Source: Hydnum rufescens UP504 | Taxonomy: Eukaryota > Basidiomycota > Agaricomycetes > Cantharellales > Hydnaceae | Assembly: GCA_014904985.1 (NCBI GenBank) | Contig: MU128965.1 | Span: 161,494-225,493, forward strand | Reading direction: 5' to 3' | Length of the DNA: 64,000 nucleotides | Shown here: positions 32,504-44,524 of the stretch, one piece after another | Layout of the letters: each line of letters begins with the position of its first letter | Numbering within the stretch: position 1 is the stretch's first letter | The notes under the pieces: model-generated | Databases searched by the model: none | Told to the model about the DNA's origin: nothing | Seen by the model: the letters and a program-made list of their open reading frames with translations, nothing else | Made by a program: the position numbers and the translations under genes

Positions 32504-35481
32504 GAGCAGGTGCGGAGCAATCTGAAGGGCTGGCGAATGAGAATTTCAACTGAGTCCATGTGTCCGTAATAAATCGAGGTTATGGAGAGGACAATTGTAT
32601 TTGGCACGCCCCATCTTGCATTTCCGATTGGAGCGGGGATCGTGCCCCAAAAATCTTGCATATTTGTGGGCAAGCCTGATATGTGGTCTCGACGCGGGCA
32701 CGCGACTAGAGACGCGCGCTTCGACGAACCTCGGCATTTACCGACTCGCAATTCGCAACCCAATTTGATGAGCCTCGTAACCTAATCATGTAATAGGGTC
32801 TGGTGAAATGGGGACGCCTCCAAAATTACCAATCTGGGTTCTTGGTTCTTGGCCGATGTTAGAATGAGAATTACCCTGCTGCGTACGCGGTGCCCACCAA
32901 CTAAGACACTCTGTAGTTTGGCCACATGGGAAATACGCTGTAAATCAACAGAAATGTCCATTTTACAGAACCGCGTCCCTTATATCCCTCTTTTCAAAGG
33001 CACGACGACGGAAATAGGAGAGAAATCTGGATCTGTATACCGCGTAGGCGGACTTCGCCGGGGGGTGCCACTGAGGTGCTAGCTAAGGCAGATACAGTGG
33101 GTAGCGACGTGGGCAGGGCGTTATATCGAGGCACAACGACGCAGAAGGCTAACCTTGGTGCCGAGTCGGCAAAGGCCGGCTTGCTTCCGGCCGTCGTCTG
33201 GGATGTTTGTGCTGTCTGGGAGGGGTAACTCTAGGTGCCTCCTTTCCCATCCCACCCTTCACTTTGCCTACTGGCTCAGTTGTGAGAGTGACAAACAATC
33301 TTTCCCACTTGGTGCATGGCCCTATCTGCTGTCCTCACGCACCGAGATTGCTTCGTAACCTCTTGAACAACTGTGCCAGTAGAGGCAAAGTGCTTGGCCA
33401 GCTAGCACAATCCCCTTTTCAAAATCCCCACTTCTCTCCAGCATCCTCATCTCATCGCATCCCAATCACCACCTTATCGAATCCCAGGCATATTGCGTCC
33501 ATTCGTTATATTAGCTGGTAGGATTTGGGGTGTGGATTGTCGAAGCTTCTAATTTGCCTCACTCCACTTCATCTTGTATTCATCCTTCCGTCTCTTTACT
33601 TTTACTTTTTCTGCTGACGTTTGTACAGGTCCAACGGGGTGTGTGTTTTTACGATTACTTATGCTGTCATAATTAGAATCCCAGACGGTCTCGGGACAAC
33701 TTGGATCCTATACGCACTGCGACTATGACCTGAAAGTCCTGGCTAATATTTTCCCTCATTGTACTCGTAGTGTTACCCGAAAGTACCCAGGGAGGGAAGT
33801 CGAATAATTGCCTCGTACTCGTACACCTCGTGCGTATCATCCTGCTGGGCAAAATCCCCCATACGGAGTGTCTTCCCATGCGTAGTGAAGCTGACACGGC
33901 CATGTTTTTGTATGATGGGCCGCGCTGGCCATTGGAGCTCATCAATGAGAACACGGTGGTACTCCTGGGCCATCTATTAATATTTAATTAGTTCGCAGAG
34001 GAAGATTAATAATTTTGTGCATCCTGGTGTCTGCATGCACGCGCAATTTAGCTTTCTCATGCAAAGGCAGACTTTCTAAATTATATAAAGGCGCCACGCT
34101 GCCAGGGAGGAAATTTCGGGAAATTAAATTTTACGGGGATCGATCTTAGCTTTTACTACGGTAGTTCTCGGGGGCTCCGTGACACCACGGTCGGGGTTCA
34201 ATTCACGGGCCCGTGTGGTCCGTGGCCGACCGTATCATGGTCAGAATACAGTATGGAAACCACCTCGCCACGTGTGCGATACATCTGTGGCCCCCAAGCC
34301 GAGGAGTTACAGTATTCACCTAGGGCTCATAATCATATCTTCCCTACTGAAAGGGGGCGGGGCAGCGAAAAACCAGCCATTCGTCTGTTCTATATCGGAT
34401 TGTGTTGGGTACTACATCCAGATACTTACGGATAGATAGCCGTGTATCGTCTTCGGCCAGCTTCTCTCATCGCTTCTCGCACATGGTGCTCACACCATGA
34501 GGCCTCAAACCGGCAATGAAAAAAAATTACGTATATTCTCCACAGTGTGCCAAAGATGAAACCAACTCACGTTCACATTTCTTCGCGCTGTGCGATGCAT
34601 TTAATCATGCAGTGCTTGCGGCGACTGGCTCAATTGAATTGAGCTCGAATCTAGTCTCGAGTCCTTTTTTTTGTTTTCCTCGCCAAGTAGAATGCATTTG
34701 TGAGGGGGTGTTTGGCGCATTCCTAATAGCTCTCACTACAGCCAAAGCTGCATTGATAGAAATATGGCTATTTGTCCCCCTATGTCTACCCTATTACATA
34801 AGCCGTATGTCTTCACTATGGGCCCGGGGCCATGCCCCCCTTACAACATTGGGGCTTTTTTTTTGCCGCAGGATGAACGTTTAGATGATTGAAGTCGATC
34901 AGCTTGAGGCACCATGAGGTTTTCTTTTGAAAAAAATCCCGAAAAGGAGTCGGAGTGCACGGCAACACTAAATGAAATCGGAGTGCTCGTACCGACTGTT
35001 TATTATGAAATCGAGTCTAGGCCCTAGTGCTTACAGTACTATTACAAGCCACGAGAGCCGCTTTCCCACTATAGTTTATCATGGAAGTACTGATCGCAGT
35101 ACCATCTCAACAAGTATCGTCTGAGACAAGGATTCATTGCTGGATTATGTTTGTAAGTGGTGCAGCGGTATGTACTGCTCAAGATATGAAAACGAACGCA
35201 TGGTCGTAACGTCTAAAGAAGGGTACGGCGGTGATTCCGTTTAACACGAGATTGAGAGCTGGGGAAGGAAATTTCTGGGTTGGGGGTGTTGTGTGGGTGG
35301 CAAAGTAACTAAGTGATAAACGAGCGTTTCGAGTCCAAGGTCCGTGGGGCAGAAGGATGAAGAAAACAAAAGGAAACCGAAGGTGGAAGCCGGGACAAGA
35401 GATGAGGCCAGAAGGTCCGAAATGGAGGAAGGGAAGCAGCCAGGAATTGAACTCTTGCTTCCCGAGAGATGACATCGCCGT
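32504..35481. other. gene-poor 3-kb spacer
   Basis: No gene I can support. Small open frames exist, for example a 66-codon minus frame at 33773-33973 (MAQEYHRVLIDELQWPARP...) and pyrimidine-rich sequence at 33400-33620 that looks promoter-like. They lack recognisable motifs. A diverged miniature element occupies 34608-34972. Confidence 0.4.
34608..34972. mobile_element. diverged relative of the GTGTTGCCG miniature element
   Basis: Left part GCGGCGACTGGCTCAATTGA matches the start of 18203-18430, and the right part TTTGCCGCAGGATGAACG ... CGGCAACACTAAA matches its end. The middle is longer (about 365 bp in all). The terminal GTGTT is lost on the left. No ORF of note. Confidence 0.5.
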
Positions 35482-36517
35482 TTAGCTGCAGGAGGGGCCG
35501 TAGTATCCTGCAGAGAAGAAAAATGTATGTCAATTGGGACGAAGACACTATAAAGGACGAGTATGATGCTTACCAGGAACAGCAACCTCGCATCCTGCAG
35601 TATCGTGTGTGTGATCACAGTCGGCATTCTTCGTACAGCATCGGATACAGAAGCGGTTCTCGGCAGGCTCGACTAGCTGGACATAAAACCCACGAACGCT
35701 GAAAAAATCAAGGCCACGGGCAATGATGAGCACGCGGAACGGAGCAAGCCACCAGGAAGTGTACGTACTTGTTACCCGGAAGAATGCAGAAGGATTGTGA
35801 TGGGACACCATCATTTCTAGAAAAAATGCGCCGAATTTAGTCTGAGGGTGGATCATCCCTGAGCGAACTGAATAGATTACCCCTGTCCAGAAGAACTGAT
35901 CCAGAACCAAATATAAACGCAAGGAAACTTGATTCGGTAAATGAAATACGCACTCAAACTGACCACCCTGATCAGATGGGTTGAGCCGACTGAGAGAAGA
36001 TGGGTTGATGCATCCAGTGATCTGTCGCACTTCATTGACCCCAGGAGTGCCCCATTGTGCATACTTCGCGTCGGTGAAAAAGTTAGTGGGGAGACGACCT
36101 TGGTTGGCTGGGTCGTATCGTGCCTAAGAGGAAAGCGTGGCTTAGTAAATTTGATATTGACGGCCTTTTCGCCTATGTACCGTGTCTGTACCTGTGATTG
36201 GATGCATAATGTTAGGGATACTGTGGAATATATCTGGAGCTAAATATACCTACAGTACGTCTTGGTGCCAGTGCCTTCAGCAACACCAATGTCGGTGTGA
36301 GGATTAAGGGGGGCGATCATGCACATGTCCGTGAGGGAGTTGACTTTGACGATGTTATTAGACTGTTTAGTGAGCCATGAGCATGAAGGACACGCTCTCC
36401 AAGACCTCACTACGCGCTCAGAAGGCTTACCGAGTACTTGAACTTGTAGATGTCAGGCTGGGCAGACGCGGAGGAGAGGAAAGCAGCTGCAGCGACGAGG
36501 AGAGCGAACGCGTGCAT
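35482..36517 (-). CDS. secreted cysteine-rich protein of a basidiomycete family
   Basis: Function unknown; extracellular by signal peptide. The start at 36517 gives MHAFALLVAAAAFLSSASA with likely cleavage before QPDIYKFKYS. Later exons read NNIVKVNSLTDMCMIAP, NPHTDIGVAEGTGTKTYC, YDPANQGRLPTNFFTDAKYA, QWGTPGVNEVRQITGCINPS, NPSDQGGQF and NRFCIRCCTKNADCDHTHDT then AGCEVAVPG. The last short exon gives YYGPSCS and TAA at 35482-35484. The order (APxN..DIG..EG, then Asp-x-Gly-Gly-Gln, then FCIRCC...C..H..D..GC) matches a protein family widespread in Agaricomycetes that I know only as uncharacterised secreted proteins. Introns are short (e.g. about 35522-35586). Exon joins in the middle are approximate. 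Confidence 0.7.
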
Positions 36518-37244
36518 CCTGTTTAGCGGTGGTGAGAAGGGGGGAGAGAAGGAGTGAGGGGGGAAAACGAGTGTGGATGAGGGAATCTTAAAGGAGAGAA
36601 AGCGGAACCTGGAGCCACCGCGTGACGCCCATGTTTTACGTTGTTTGCATCCGTACAGCCCCTCGACCTGCAGCGCTGCCTGTTCGCATATGGATGAGAT
36701 TCCTGAGCGCCTCAAATTTATCAGTAGCTAAGCACTTCTCGGGCTCATTTATTTTCTCCCTCTCTTTCTACCGATTTGGTAGAGCCAAAGGGTGATACTT
36801 TTTACTTGTGCCTTTTCTGGAGACCTGCCCGATGATCCCCGGGGCTGCTTATCAAAGATTATTACGTCTAGCGTTCCAGCCAGCGCGCCCCAGTGCAGTG
36901 CATTAGGCCTTGCCGAACCGTTGTGGCGCTGATTCAAGTGTTCTCATTCCCATATTAATTTCTCTTGGGCCGAGTCCCACAGCCGTTCCGCTTCATCCGT
37001 AGCACATAGGGGGCCACGCTGCCCTCGAGCATCTTTCTGTAGCGGTTGCGCATGTACCCTTCCATCTTCTAGTTGATGCGAATTGCACCGCCATCAGCGT
37101 TCTGTGGCTATATTGATGAGCGTCATACATTATATTAGTTCACAAATGCTGAGTGATCCAGTCGTACTAATAATACAGTGCGTTTAAGCGCCGAACTGAC
37201 CCATGAAGAAATATTTTCCGATCCATCCCGAGCCCGAGCCGCTC
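36518..37244. other. intergenic: secreted-protein promoter and HSP104 3' end
   Basis: About 730 bp between two minus-strand genes. Upstream of 36517 the minus strand is rich in CCCCTTCTCACC-type pyrimidines, as in fungal promoters. No gene or repeat recognised. Confidence 0.4.
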
Positions 37245-40200
37245 CTAACTCACTTCCTCGATCTGCGGCCCATCGATCTCCAAATAATCTAAATCCATAT
37301 CCTCCTCCGCCTCCACGGGTGTCGCCACACCCCGATGATTTGGAATCAACTTGAGATGGTTACTTGGGCCATCGAAGCGCACCCTCACCATCTCCCCCTC
37401 ACGGACCTTTTCCTGCAGCAAGTGCATCGCAAGCGGGTTTAGGATCTGCTCTTGCATCGCCCGGTTCAGCGGTCGTGCGCCATACGACGGCGAGTAGCCT
37501 ATCGAGCCCAGATAGTCTTTCGCAGCATCGTCCAAGTCCAGCCTCAGTTTCTTGGGAGCGAGCCGCTGTTCGAATTCCTTCAAGCGGAGGTCAACAATCT
37601 TCCGTACATTGGATCGGGACAGTGGGCGCTAGAGTTTACGAATCAAGAGTATGACATCAGGTCGTCAGCGGACTTGTGCTACCCAAAAAAGCGGAAACGG
37701 AAAAGAAAGCGTACATAGATGATGATTTCATCTATTCGGTTGCGGAACTCAGGGGGGAGGTGTGTTTCAATAGCTCCCATCACCAGCTCGCGCACATGGG
37801 CGGGGATAGGCCCTGGTCCGAGGGCATTCAGGTACGCTGCACCAAGATTCGAGGTCATGATGATCACTGTATTGCGGAAATCCTAATGAGACGAAAAAGT
37901 GAGAAATCCAATATAGTTGACATTAACTCCAAGGACACATACCACCACCCGCCCTTGTCCATCCGTCAGTCGTCCGTCATCCAGGACTTGCAGGAAGATT
38001 GTGACGAATTCCCTACACGCTTTTTCTATCTCGTCGATAAGAACGATTGCATACGGCTTCCGGCGAACGTATTCCGTCAACTGTCCGCCGGAGTCGTGAC
38101 CGACATAGCCGGGAGGTGCACCAATCAATCTCGAAATGGAGTGTTTCTCAGAGTATTCACTCCCATCGATCCGTATCATAGCATCCGGAGAGTCAAACAA
38201 GATTGTAGCAAGCTGGAAATGGATGGGTGATGTCAGCTGGAAAGAGGGTCATACAATGGACAAGCAAACATACCGTCTTGCTCATCAAGGTCTTGCCAGT
38301 TCCGCTAGGTCCAGCAAATAAAAATGACGCTATGGGACGATTCTCACTGGAAAGTCCACTCCGTGAAAGACGGATGGCATTCGCAACTGCTTTGACTGCT
38401 TCGGGCTGCCCAATGATCTACGAATGACGTGTGCCTCAGTCTCAAAGGAGCAAAGGGAGCAAAAAGACCGAACAAGACGAAAACCACCTACACTAGAGGA
38501 CAGAGTTTTCTCCATTTGGATCAATTTGTCACGCTCTGTAGACAGCAGTCTAGTGACAGGGATACCAGTCCACCGTCCGACGATCTCCGCGATCGCTTCA
38601 GGAGTGACGGTATCAGTACCAACCACTCCGCTCGCATCGTGTTGCGCTTGGACAGTGGCTTCCAACGATTGAAGGCGCTTCTGAAGATCCGGAATGGCGT
38701 AGTATCGCAGATCGGACGCCACGGCAAGGTCATATCTACACGTGAAGAGGGGTGATTAGTCATGCCACATCCTGCGAGTTCAGACCAAAAAGCCCCAACC
38801 TTCGCTCAGCATCATCCGCTTTGGCTTTCAGTTCATCAATCCGGCGCCGAACCTTGGCAATCTCGTTGCCACGTTCATTTTCGGCATCATGAGCAGCTCG
38901 GAGCGGCCGCAGTTGCTCTTCAACATCCGCAACTGCTTTCTTCGCCGCTTGCAATCGTTCCTTACTCGCTAAATCTTTCTCTCGCTACCACCACGTAAAT
39001 ACTGTCAGTGCATCTCTTAAGGAAATATGCAGAGGGATCACAAGCTTACGCTGAGCGCGTGAATTTCGACTTCCAGTTGCAGCTTCCGACGCTCAAGGGC
39101 ATCGATGGCTTCAGGTGCAGTTTCGCGAGCGACCCTAACAGATGCACATGCCTCATCCACTAGATCTATGGCACTGTCAGGCAAGCGCCTCGATGTGAGA
39201 TATCGATGTGCGAGAGTAGCCGCCTGGAACAGTGCCGAGTCCAGAATGCGAACCCCGTGGTGCACCTCATATTTCTCACTAATACCTCGGAGGATGGAAA
39301 TAGTATCGGCCACTGACGGCTCGCTCCTGCAGACCGTGTTATCTCTTACTACCGTGGACAAGAAAAACAAAGGGACATACACTATCACTTGGGCGAAACG
39401 TCGCTCGAACGCTGCATCCTTTTCAATATACTTGCGATATTCTGCGAGAGTGGTTGCTCCGATGCAGCTGAGCTTTCCTCGGGCGAGCATTGGCTTCAGC
39501 AAGTTGGCGGCTGAAAACCAATAACGATTGAGCGCCATCGTTGATGATCCTTGAGATCGTAAACGTACCGTCCATGCCTTCTCCGCCACCACCGGCCATA
39601 ATGAGATGAAGTTCATCGATGAATAATATTATGCCGATACCCTCATCAGCGTTCTTCTCGATCTCTGGCAAAGACAGTGAGCTTCCTTGACAAGGAACGC
39701 AAACCCACTCAACTCACCGTTTCAGCACCGACTTAACACGCTCTTCATACTCTCCTTTGTACTTCGCACCAGCCATCAGTGCACCCATATCCAGACTGAA
39801 AAGTCGTCCGAATAGGGACGCTGGCACATCGCGCTTTACGATACGTTGAGCTAAACCTTCGGCAAGCGCGGATTTCCCAACACCTGGCTCTCCAATTAGC
39901 ACAGGGTTGTTTTTCGTTCTAAAGGTATACATCAAAGTCATGAAATGAACTAGAATGGTGTCAGAATGGACTTACCGTCGACATAATATTCGAATCATTC
40001 GTCGGATCTCGTTATCCTAAATACTGGAGACATAAGCATTCAGGCTATTAAGATGGTGCATCAAACGCACCCTTCCAATGACGGGATCCAATTTACCCTC
40101 TTCGGCTAGTTTTGTAAGGTCGACTGCATACTTGGCAAGTGCATCGAACCCTTTTTCGGCAGTCTTGCTCTCCACGCGTCTATTTCCTCGAATTTGCTTG

Positions 40201-40775
40201 ATCGCGGCTTTGATGGCTGTCTCGTTCATGTTACCCTCCTTGAATGCAGCAGCAATTTGCTGGTCTTGAATGAGTGCAAGTAAGAGGTGATCTTGGGCGA
40301 CATAGGAGTCTGCTGAATCTTTTTGGATGCGGCGGGCATTTTCAATTGTACTTGAAGCCGATCGACTGTAGATGGTCAAATCAGGATTACATCGGCGCTA
40401 TCGCAGAGCATGACATCATGAGACATACCCCAACGAGACCGTCTCTGGTATGGGCTGCTGGACTGGGAGGCGAACAATGAGCTTCTGAATTGCGCGCTTC
40501 AGGGGCGTTGGGTCGCCTCCAGCCTTTGTGATGACAGATTGGAGAAATGTCTGATCACGACCACCAGTTGAATGGCCAGACACCGAAGCACCGCCGTCGT
40601 CAATCATAACCGACACCATATGGGCGGGATACACTGCTCCATGATCAGATTGTTACCCGCACCTTCGGCGGAGTGAGCACTGACCTTCAGCGTGTCCATT
40701 CTCCTTTGCTAACGACATGGCAGCGACCAGGACTTCGCCAGTCGCATCTGTAAAAATATCTTCTTGTGGGATCAT
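37245..40775 (-). CDS. HSP104: HSP104/ClpB-type disaggregase, many exons
   Basis: Hexameric AAA+ chaperone that extracts polypeptides from aggregates with Hsp70; no organelle leader is seen, so cytosolic/nuclear is likely. The start at 40775 gives [20 protein letters not shown]; the Clp N domain follows ([20 protein letters not shown]). AAA-1: Walker [16 protein letters not shown] (39860), Walker [16 protein letters not shown], and sensor/arginine region [20 protein letters not shown] then ERRF. The coiled-coil middle domain spans about 38700-39070. AAA-2: [65 protein letters not shown]. The C-terminal D2-small domain includes [19 protein letters not shown]. An acidic tail ends DGPQIEEVS. All key motifs are intact and introns are short and numerous (a dozen or so). 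Divergent from the neighbouring synthetase with a shared 320-bp promoter. Confidence 0.95.
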
Positions 40776-41096
40776 GGTGTTGAGGAACCTTGAGTTATCT
40801 TCTCGACCTCGACTTCACTTCTTAAATAGCGTGACGAATTCCAAATTGGGCTATGCTGGTAACTTCCAGAACGATATTGATTTTTCTGGGCGCTTCTGAG
40901 GGAGAAGGCCATAAAAGCAATTGGGTGCTTCGAAGAACTCCAATTTCTTGTTCCCATTCATTCGTCTTTTGCACGCTCGAGAGTGCGTAGGTCAGTTTTC
41001 GTGGCTAATTGCGTAATCCGGGAGTGCCGGATGAACCGTGAGTCGTGACCGTCCTGAGCATATTGGTCACGGGTCTATCGACCAGTGAAGCACGAA
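40776..41096. promoter_or_regulatory. shared divergent promoter, HSP104 (-) / acetoacetyl-CoA synthetase (+), with HSE-like motif
   Basis: Only 321 bp separate the two start codons. AACTTCCAGAACG at about 40861-40873 contains TTCnnGAA, the dimeric core of a heat-shock element. Other TTC/GAA strings lie nearby (GCTTCGAAGAACTCC around 40927-40941). CATAAAAG at 40911-40918 is TATA-like for the plus-strand gene. Use by Hsf1 is inferred from motif and gene identity only. Confidence 0.45.
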
Positions 41097-44000
41097 ATGA
41101 GTTGGTCTCCGAGCTCTTCTCCCCTCCTTTGGACACCTTCTCCAGAGAATACCAGAACACGCGATTTACTCTTGAAGTGAATCGTAAATATGGTTTGTCG
41201 ATCGAAACTTACGAGGAACTGTACTCTTGGTCAATCGAATCTCCATCGAAGTTCTGGGATACTGTCTGGGACTATGCTAATATCGTGGGAGATAAGGGGA
41301 CGGAGGGTCATACTGTGTGTTTAAGCTTGCTTTTATGATCCGATCTTCGCCAACGTCAAATATTAAGCCGGACAATGTCGTTGACGAGGGTGCATTGATG
41401 TCTTCAGTACCAACGTGGTTCCCAAATGCAAGACTTAACTGGGCGGAGAATATGCTCAAGTGCAGGTCATCCACCAAAATTGCATTGATTCAGGAGAGTG
41501 AGTGGTCTATCTCTACCCCTCTTTCCTGGCCAGACTTAGTCTTCGTAATCAACTGAATATATTCATCGACTTCTACAGTTGAACCAACGCCTCCTGGAGC
41601 ACATGTGAATTCCTCTGAGCGCTCAGTGACATACCTAGAGCTCTACAACGAAGTTTCGTCTTTGATCAATTCATTACGTTTGATGGGCATACAGCCTGGA
41701 GACCGAGTTGCTTCTTACTCGTCGAATTGCATTGTAAGCGAGATAAACCACGTGGATCGTACAACCATATATTGTTCACTGTACACTGAATCCAGGAAAA
41801 TGTCGTCGCTGCGCTTGCTTCCACGGCTTTAGGGGCGATATGGGTTTCTGCCGCTGCAGACTTTGGTCCTGATGGTGTGCTGGAAAGGTTTGAACAAGTG
41901 AAGCCCCGTGTCATATTTAGTGTTGATGCGGTGGTGTAAGGGTCTTTATCTTTCAAGCCTGATTCCCTCATCCTGCCCTCCCAACGTTGGGATAATGCGA
42001 GGCAGAGAACGCCGCTTACAGGTTCCCTTTCCTTCAGGTATAAATCCAAGGTCCACAACCATGTCCCGAAGCTTGCCGAAGTGGTCTCCGGGTTGGAGAA
42101 ACTCTCGTTATCTCCAGAAAAAGTCGTGGTTATTTCGTTACGCACTGGGGCTCAGTCATCACGAGATGGATGGATGGAAGATTGGGTGGACTGGGAGAAT
42201 ATTATACGGCAGGGGAAAGCTGAGACTGAGCGAGACCCCGCCCTCTCAGAGATCCAGTTTTGGCGGGGCGGATTTGATCATCCACTTTGGATTCTGTTCA
42301 GTTCAGGGACGACTGGTGAGTTCCCAGCATCCTTATTATATCTTCTTTACACTAGCATGGTCGAATTATAGGGAAGCCGAAACCGATCGTTCACCGTGCC
42401 GGCGGGATGCTTCTGCAGTCTGCAAAGGAGTTCCTTATATGCGGGGATTTTGTTCCTGAAGACGTATTCTTCTATTATACGACCACTGGATGGTATGCAC
42501 GTTAATTCCCTTCCTCATTAGCCTCACTGATTTAGTTTGGTTAGGATGATGTGGAATTTCTTGATATCGGCTTTACCAATCGGTCTAACGATCGTCTTGT
42601 TTGACGGAAGTCCATTAGATGACGTTAGTCTGCTATTTAACTACGTAGACAAGCTGAAAATCACCCTGTTCGGCACGAGGTCCATTTTATTTTTCGGTGC
42701 TTTCTCCAACTCTTATTGACTATCTACTCTGCAGTGCGAAGTATCTGGAACAAGTGGCTGTAAGCCTTCCATTGCACTTAATAGTGTCCCTAGTCAATCC
42801 ATGATTAATGATAATCTCAATTAGACTAAGTACCACCCTCGGCAATTGCATTCCCTCTCTTCTCTCCGGTTGCTCTTTTCCACCGGGTCACCGCTGGCCC
42901 CAGTTCAATTCGACTGGGTTTACAAAGAGCTGAGCCCCAAAGTCCTTCTGGCTTCCATAACCGGCAAGTACACTTATACGTTGGGTCGTTACCTGAATGG
43001 TCCCATTGAATCTATGTTCAATCTCCAGGGGGCACCGATATCTGCTCTTTGTTCGCAGGAATGAACACCTCACTCCCTGTCTATAGAGGCGAAATCCAAT
43101 GCCGTATGCTGGGAATGTCCATTCGTGCATACTCAGAGGAAGGCTTGCCCCTTGCTCCAGGACTTCCTGGGGATCTCGTGTGCGATCAACATTTCCCGTG
43201 CCAGCCCCTCGGCTTCTGGCCGCTTCCAGGCTATGGGGAGAGTGCAGATGCAGTGGCAAAGGCGCGGGAACGATATCTCGATTCCTACTATCGGAAGATC
43301 GAGGGCGTCTGGTGTAAGCAACCCCACTCTGCCCGCCGATAATTCGAATCTTTCCCAGAGAAATTGAGATACTAATTTACCTGTGCAGTCCATGGTGATC
43401 ATGTTTTGATCACTCCCTCAAGGGGTGCCAATGCCGGTGGTGTTATTATGCTTGGCGAAGTGATGGCGTATTGTAAAGAAGCGTGCTTTACACACCTATC
43501 CTCACCCAATGCGCTGATCACTCCCGTAAATGACACAGAAACCCCGGAGGCATCCGTTTTGGCTCGTCCGAAATCTACGAAGTCCTGGAGACGTGCTTTG
43601 GGCCTGGGAATGCCCCGAAGGACAGGTGATCCTCGATTCGCTCGTAGTGGGCCAGAGTATCAAAGACGGCGCAGACGAACGTGTTATCCTCTTCATTGTC
43701 GGATCGAGCAGCACGGAGACCCGTTTCGATGAGGCCATGGTCAAGCGCATCAATGCCGAGATACGAGGCAGACGCACTCCGCGGCATGTTCCTTCAAAGG
43801 TAGGTTGTTGGCACGTCTTTTCCCCTATTCTGCGAATTCTTATTATCTTCCCCCCTGGCCCTTTCAGATCATACTTGTTCAAGATGTTCCGTATACACTG
43901 AATGGGAAAAAAGTCGAAGTGCCGGTAAAGCGAGTGCGTTATGCCATAGTGTTCGCCTTAAGTCGTGTTCCCCGCCGCTGATACAAAAAAATACCTCTAT

Positions 44001-44124
44001 GTATTGCAATAGCTGATCAGTGGAGCAAAGAAGGAAAGTCTTAACCTCAGCACGATTCCGGAATCCGGCATGTCTCGACGAATATGAACGACTGGGGGCT
44101 CAACTACGGGCAGAAGTGATGTAA
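41097..44124 (+). CDS. AACS: acetoacetyl-CoA synthetase (ANL superfamily)
   Basis: Activates acetoacetate with ATP and CoA to acetoacetyl-CoA in the cytosol. The start is chosen at 41097 because MSWSPSSSPLLWTPSPENTR resembles the family's LLWTPSPE opening. Then come YGLSIETYEELYSWSIESPS, FWDTVWDYANIVG, ARLNWAENML, TYLELYNEVSSL, GAIWVSAAADFGPDGVLERF, the AMP-binding P-loop ILFSSGTTGKPKPIVH (split by an intron at 42314-42370), YYTTTGWMMWNFL, RLLFSTGSPLAP, SITGGTDICSLF, WFHGDHV, NPGGIRFGSSEIYEVLE (A8 region) and YTLNGKKVEVPVKR with the catalytic Lys. The C-terminus ECLxxY-like part reads NPACLDEYERLGAQLRAEVM, stop at 44124. Four single-base losses (near 41165, 43457, 43617, 44071) break the frame. 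Complete length with every motif present points to consensus errors and not a dead gene. Confidence 0.88.
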
Positions 44125-44524
44125 TGGGGGACGAAACCCTCGGGAAATCTGCATATTTGCTGTTTGTACGTGACATCCTGTAAACTCCATTCGGCTCAAC
44201 GACCTGTAACTCGTACGTGCATTCTTGGAAAATGATATATTGTGGTCGTCATCTTGGATCATGAGCTTATTACAAAGTTGTGGATGCAAACTACAGGACA
44301 ACAGGGATCTTGGGTTAAGAAATAGATAACGTCGCGAGTGGATGGTCCGTATTGATGATATGGCTATATATGCGTAAAAATAATTGAATGAGGTCGGTGG
44401 GTGGATTGTTGGGGGAGCGTGAAGTGTAGTGGGGTACGACCATTGATGGATCAGTGAGAGTGAAGTAGGGGAATCGTATAACGGCTAGTGGCGAACGGCG
44501 AATGGTCTTGCAATGGTGAAAACA
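44125..44524. other. intergenic between two convergent genes
   Basis: Four hundred bases between the synthetase stop and the kinase stop, presumably holding both 3' untranslated regions and terminators. No repeat or ORF of interest. Confidence 0.5.

Noticed and set aside
33673..33991. Overlapping short ORFs on both strands
   Set aside because: No recognisable protein features; likely intergenic.
34190..34260. GGTTCAATTC resembling a tRNA T-loop
   Set aside because: No flanking acceptor, D or anticodon arms could be paired.
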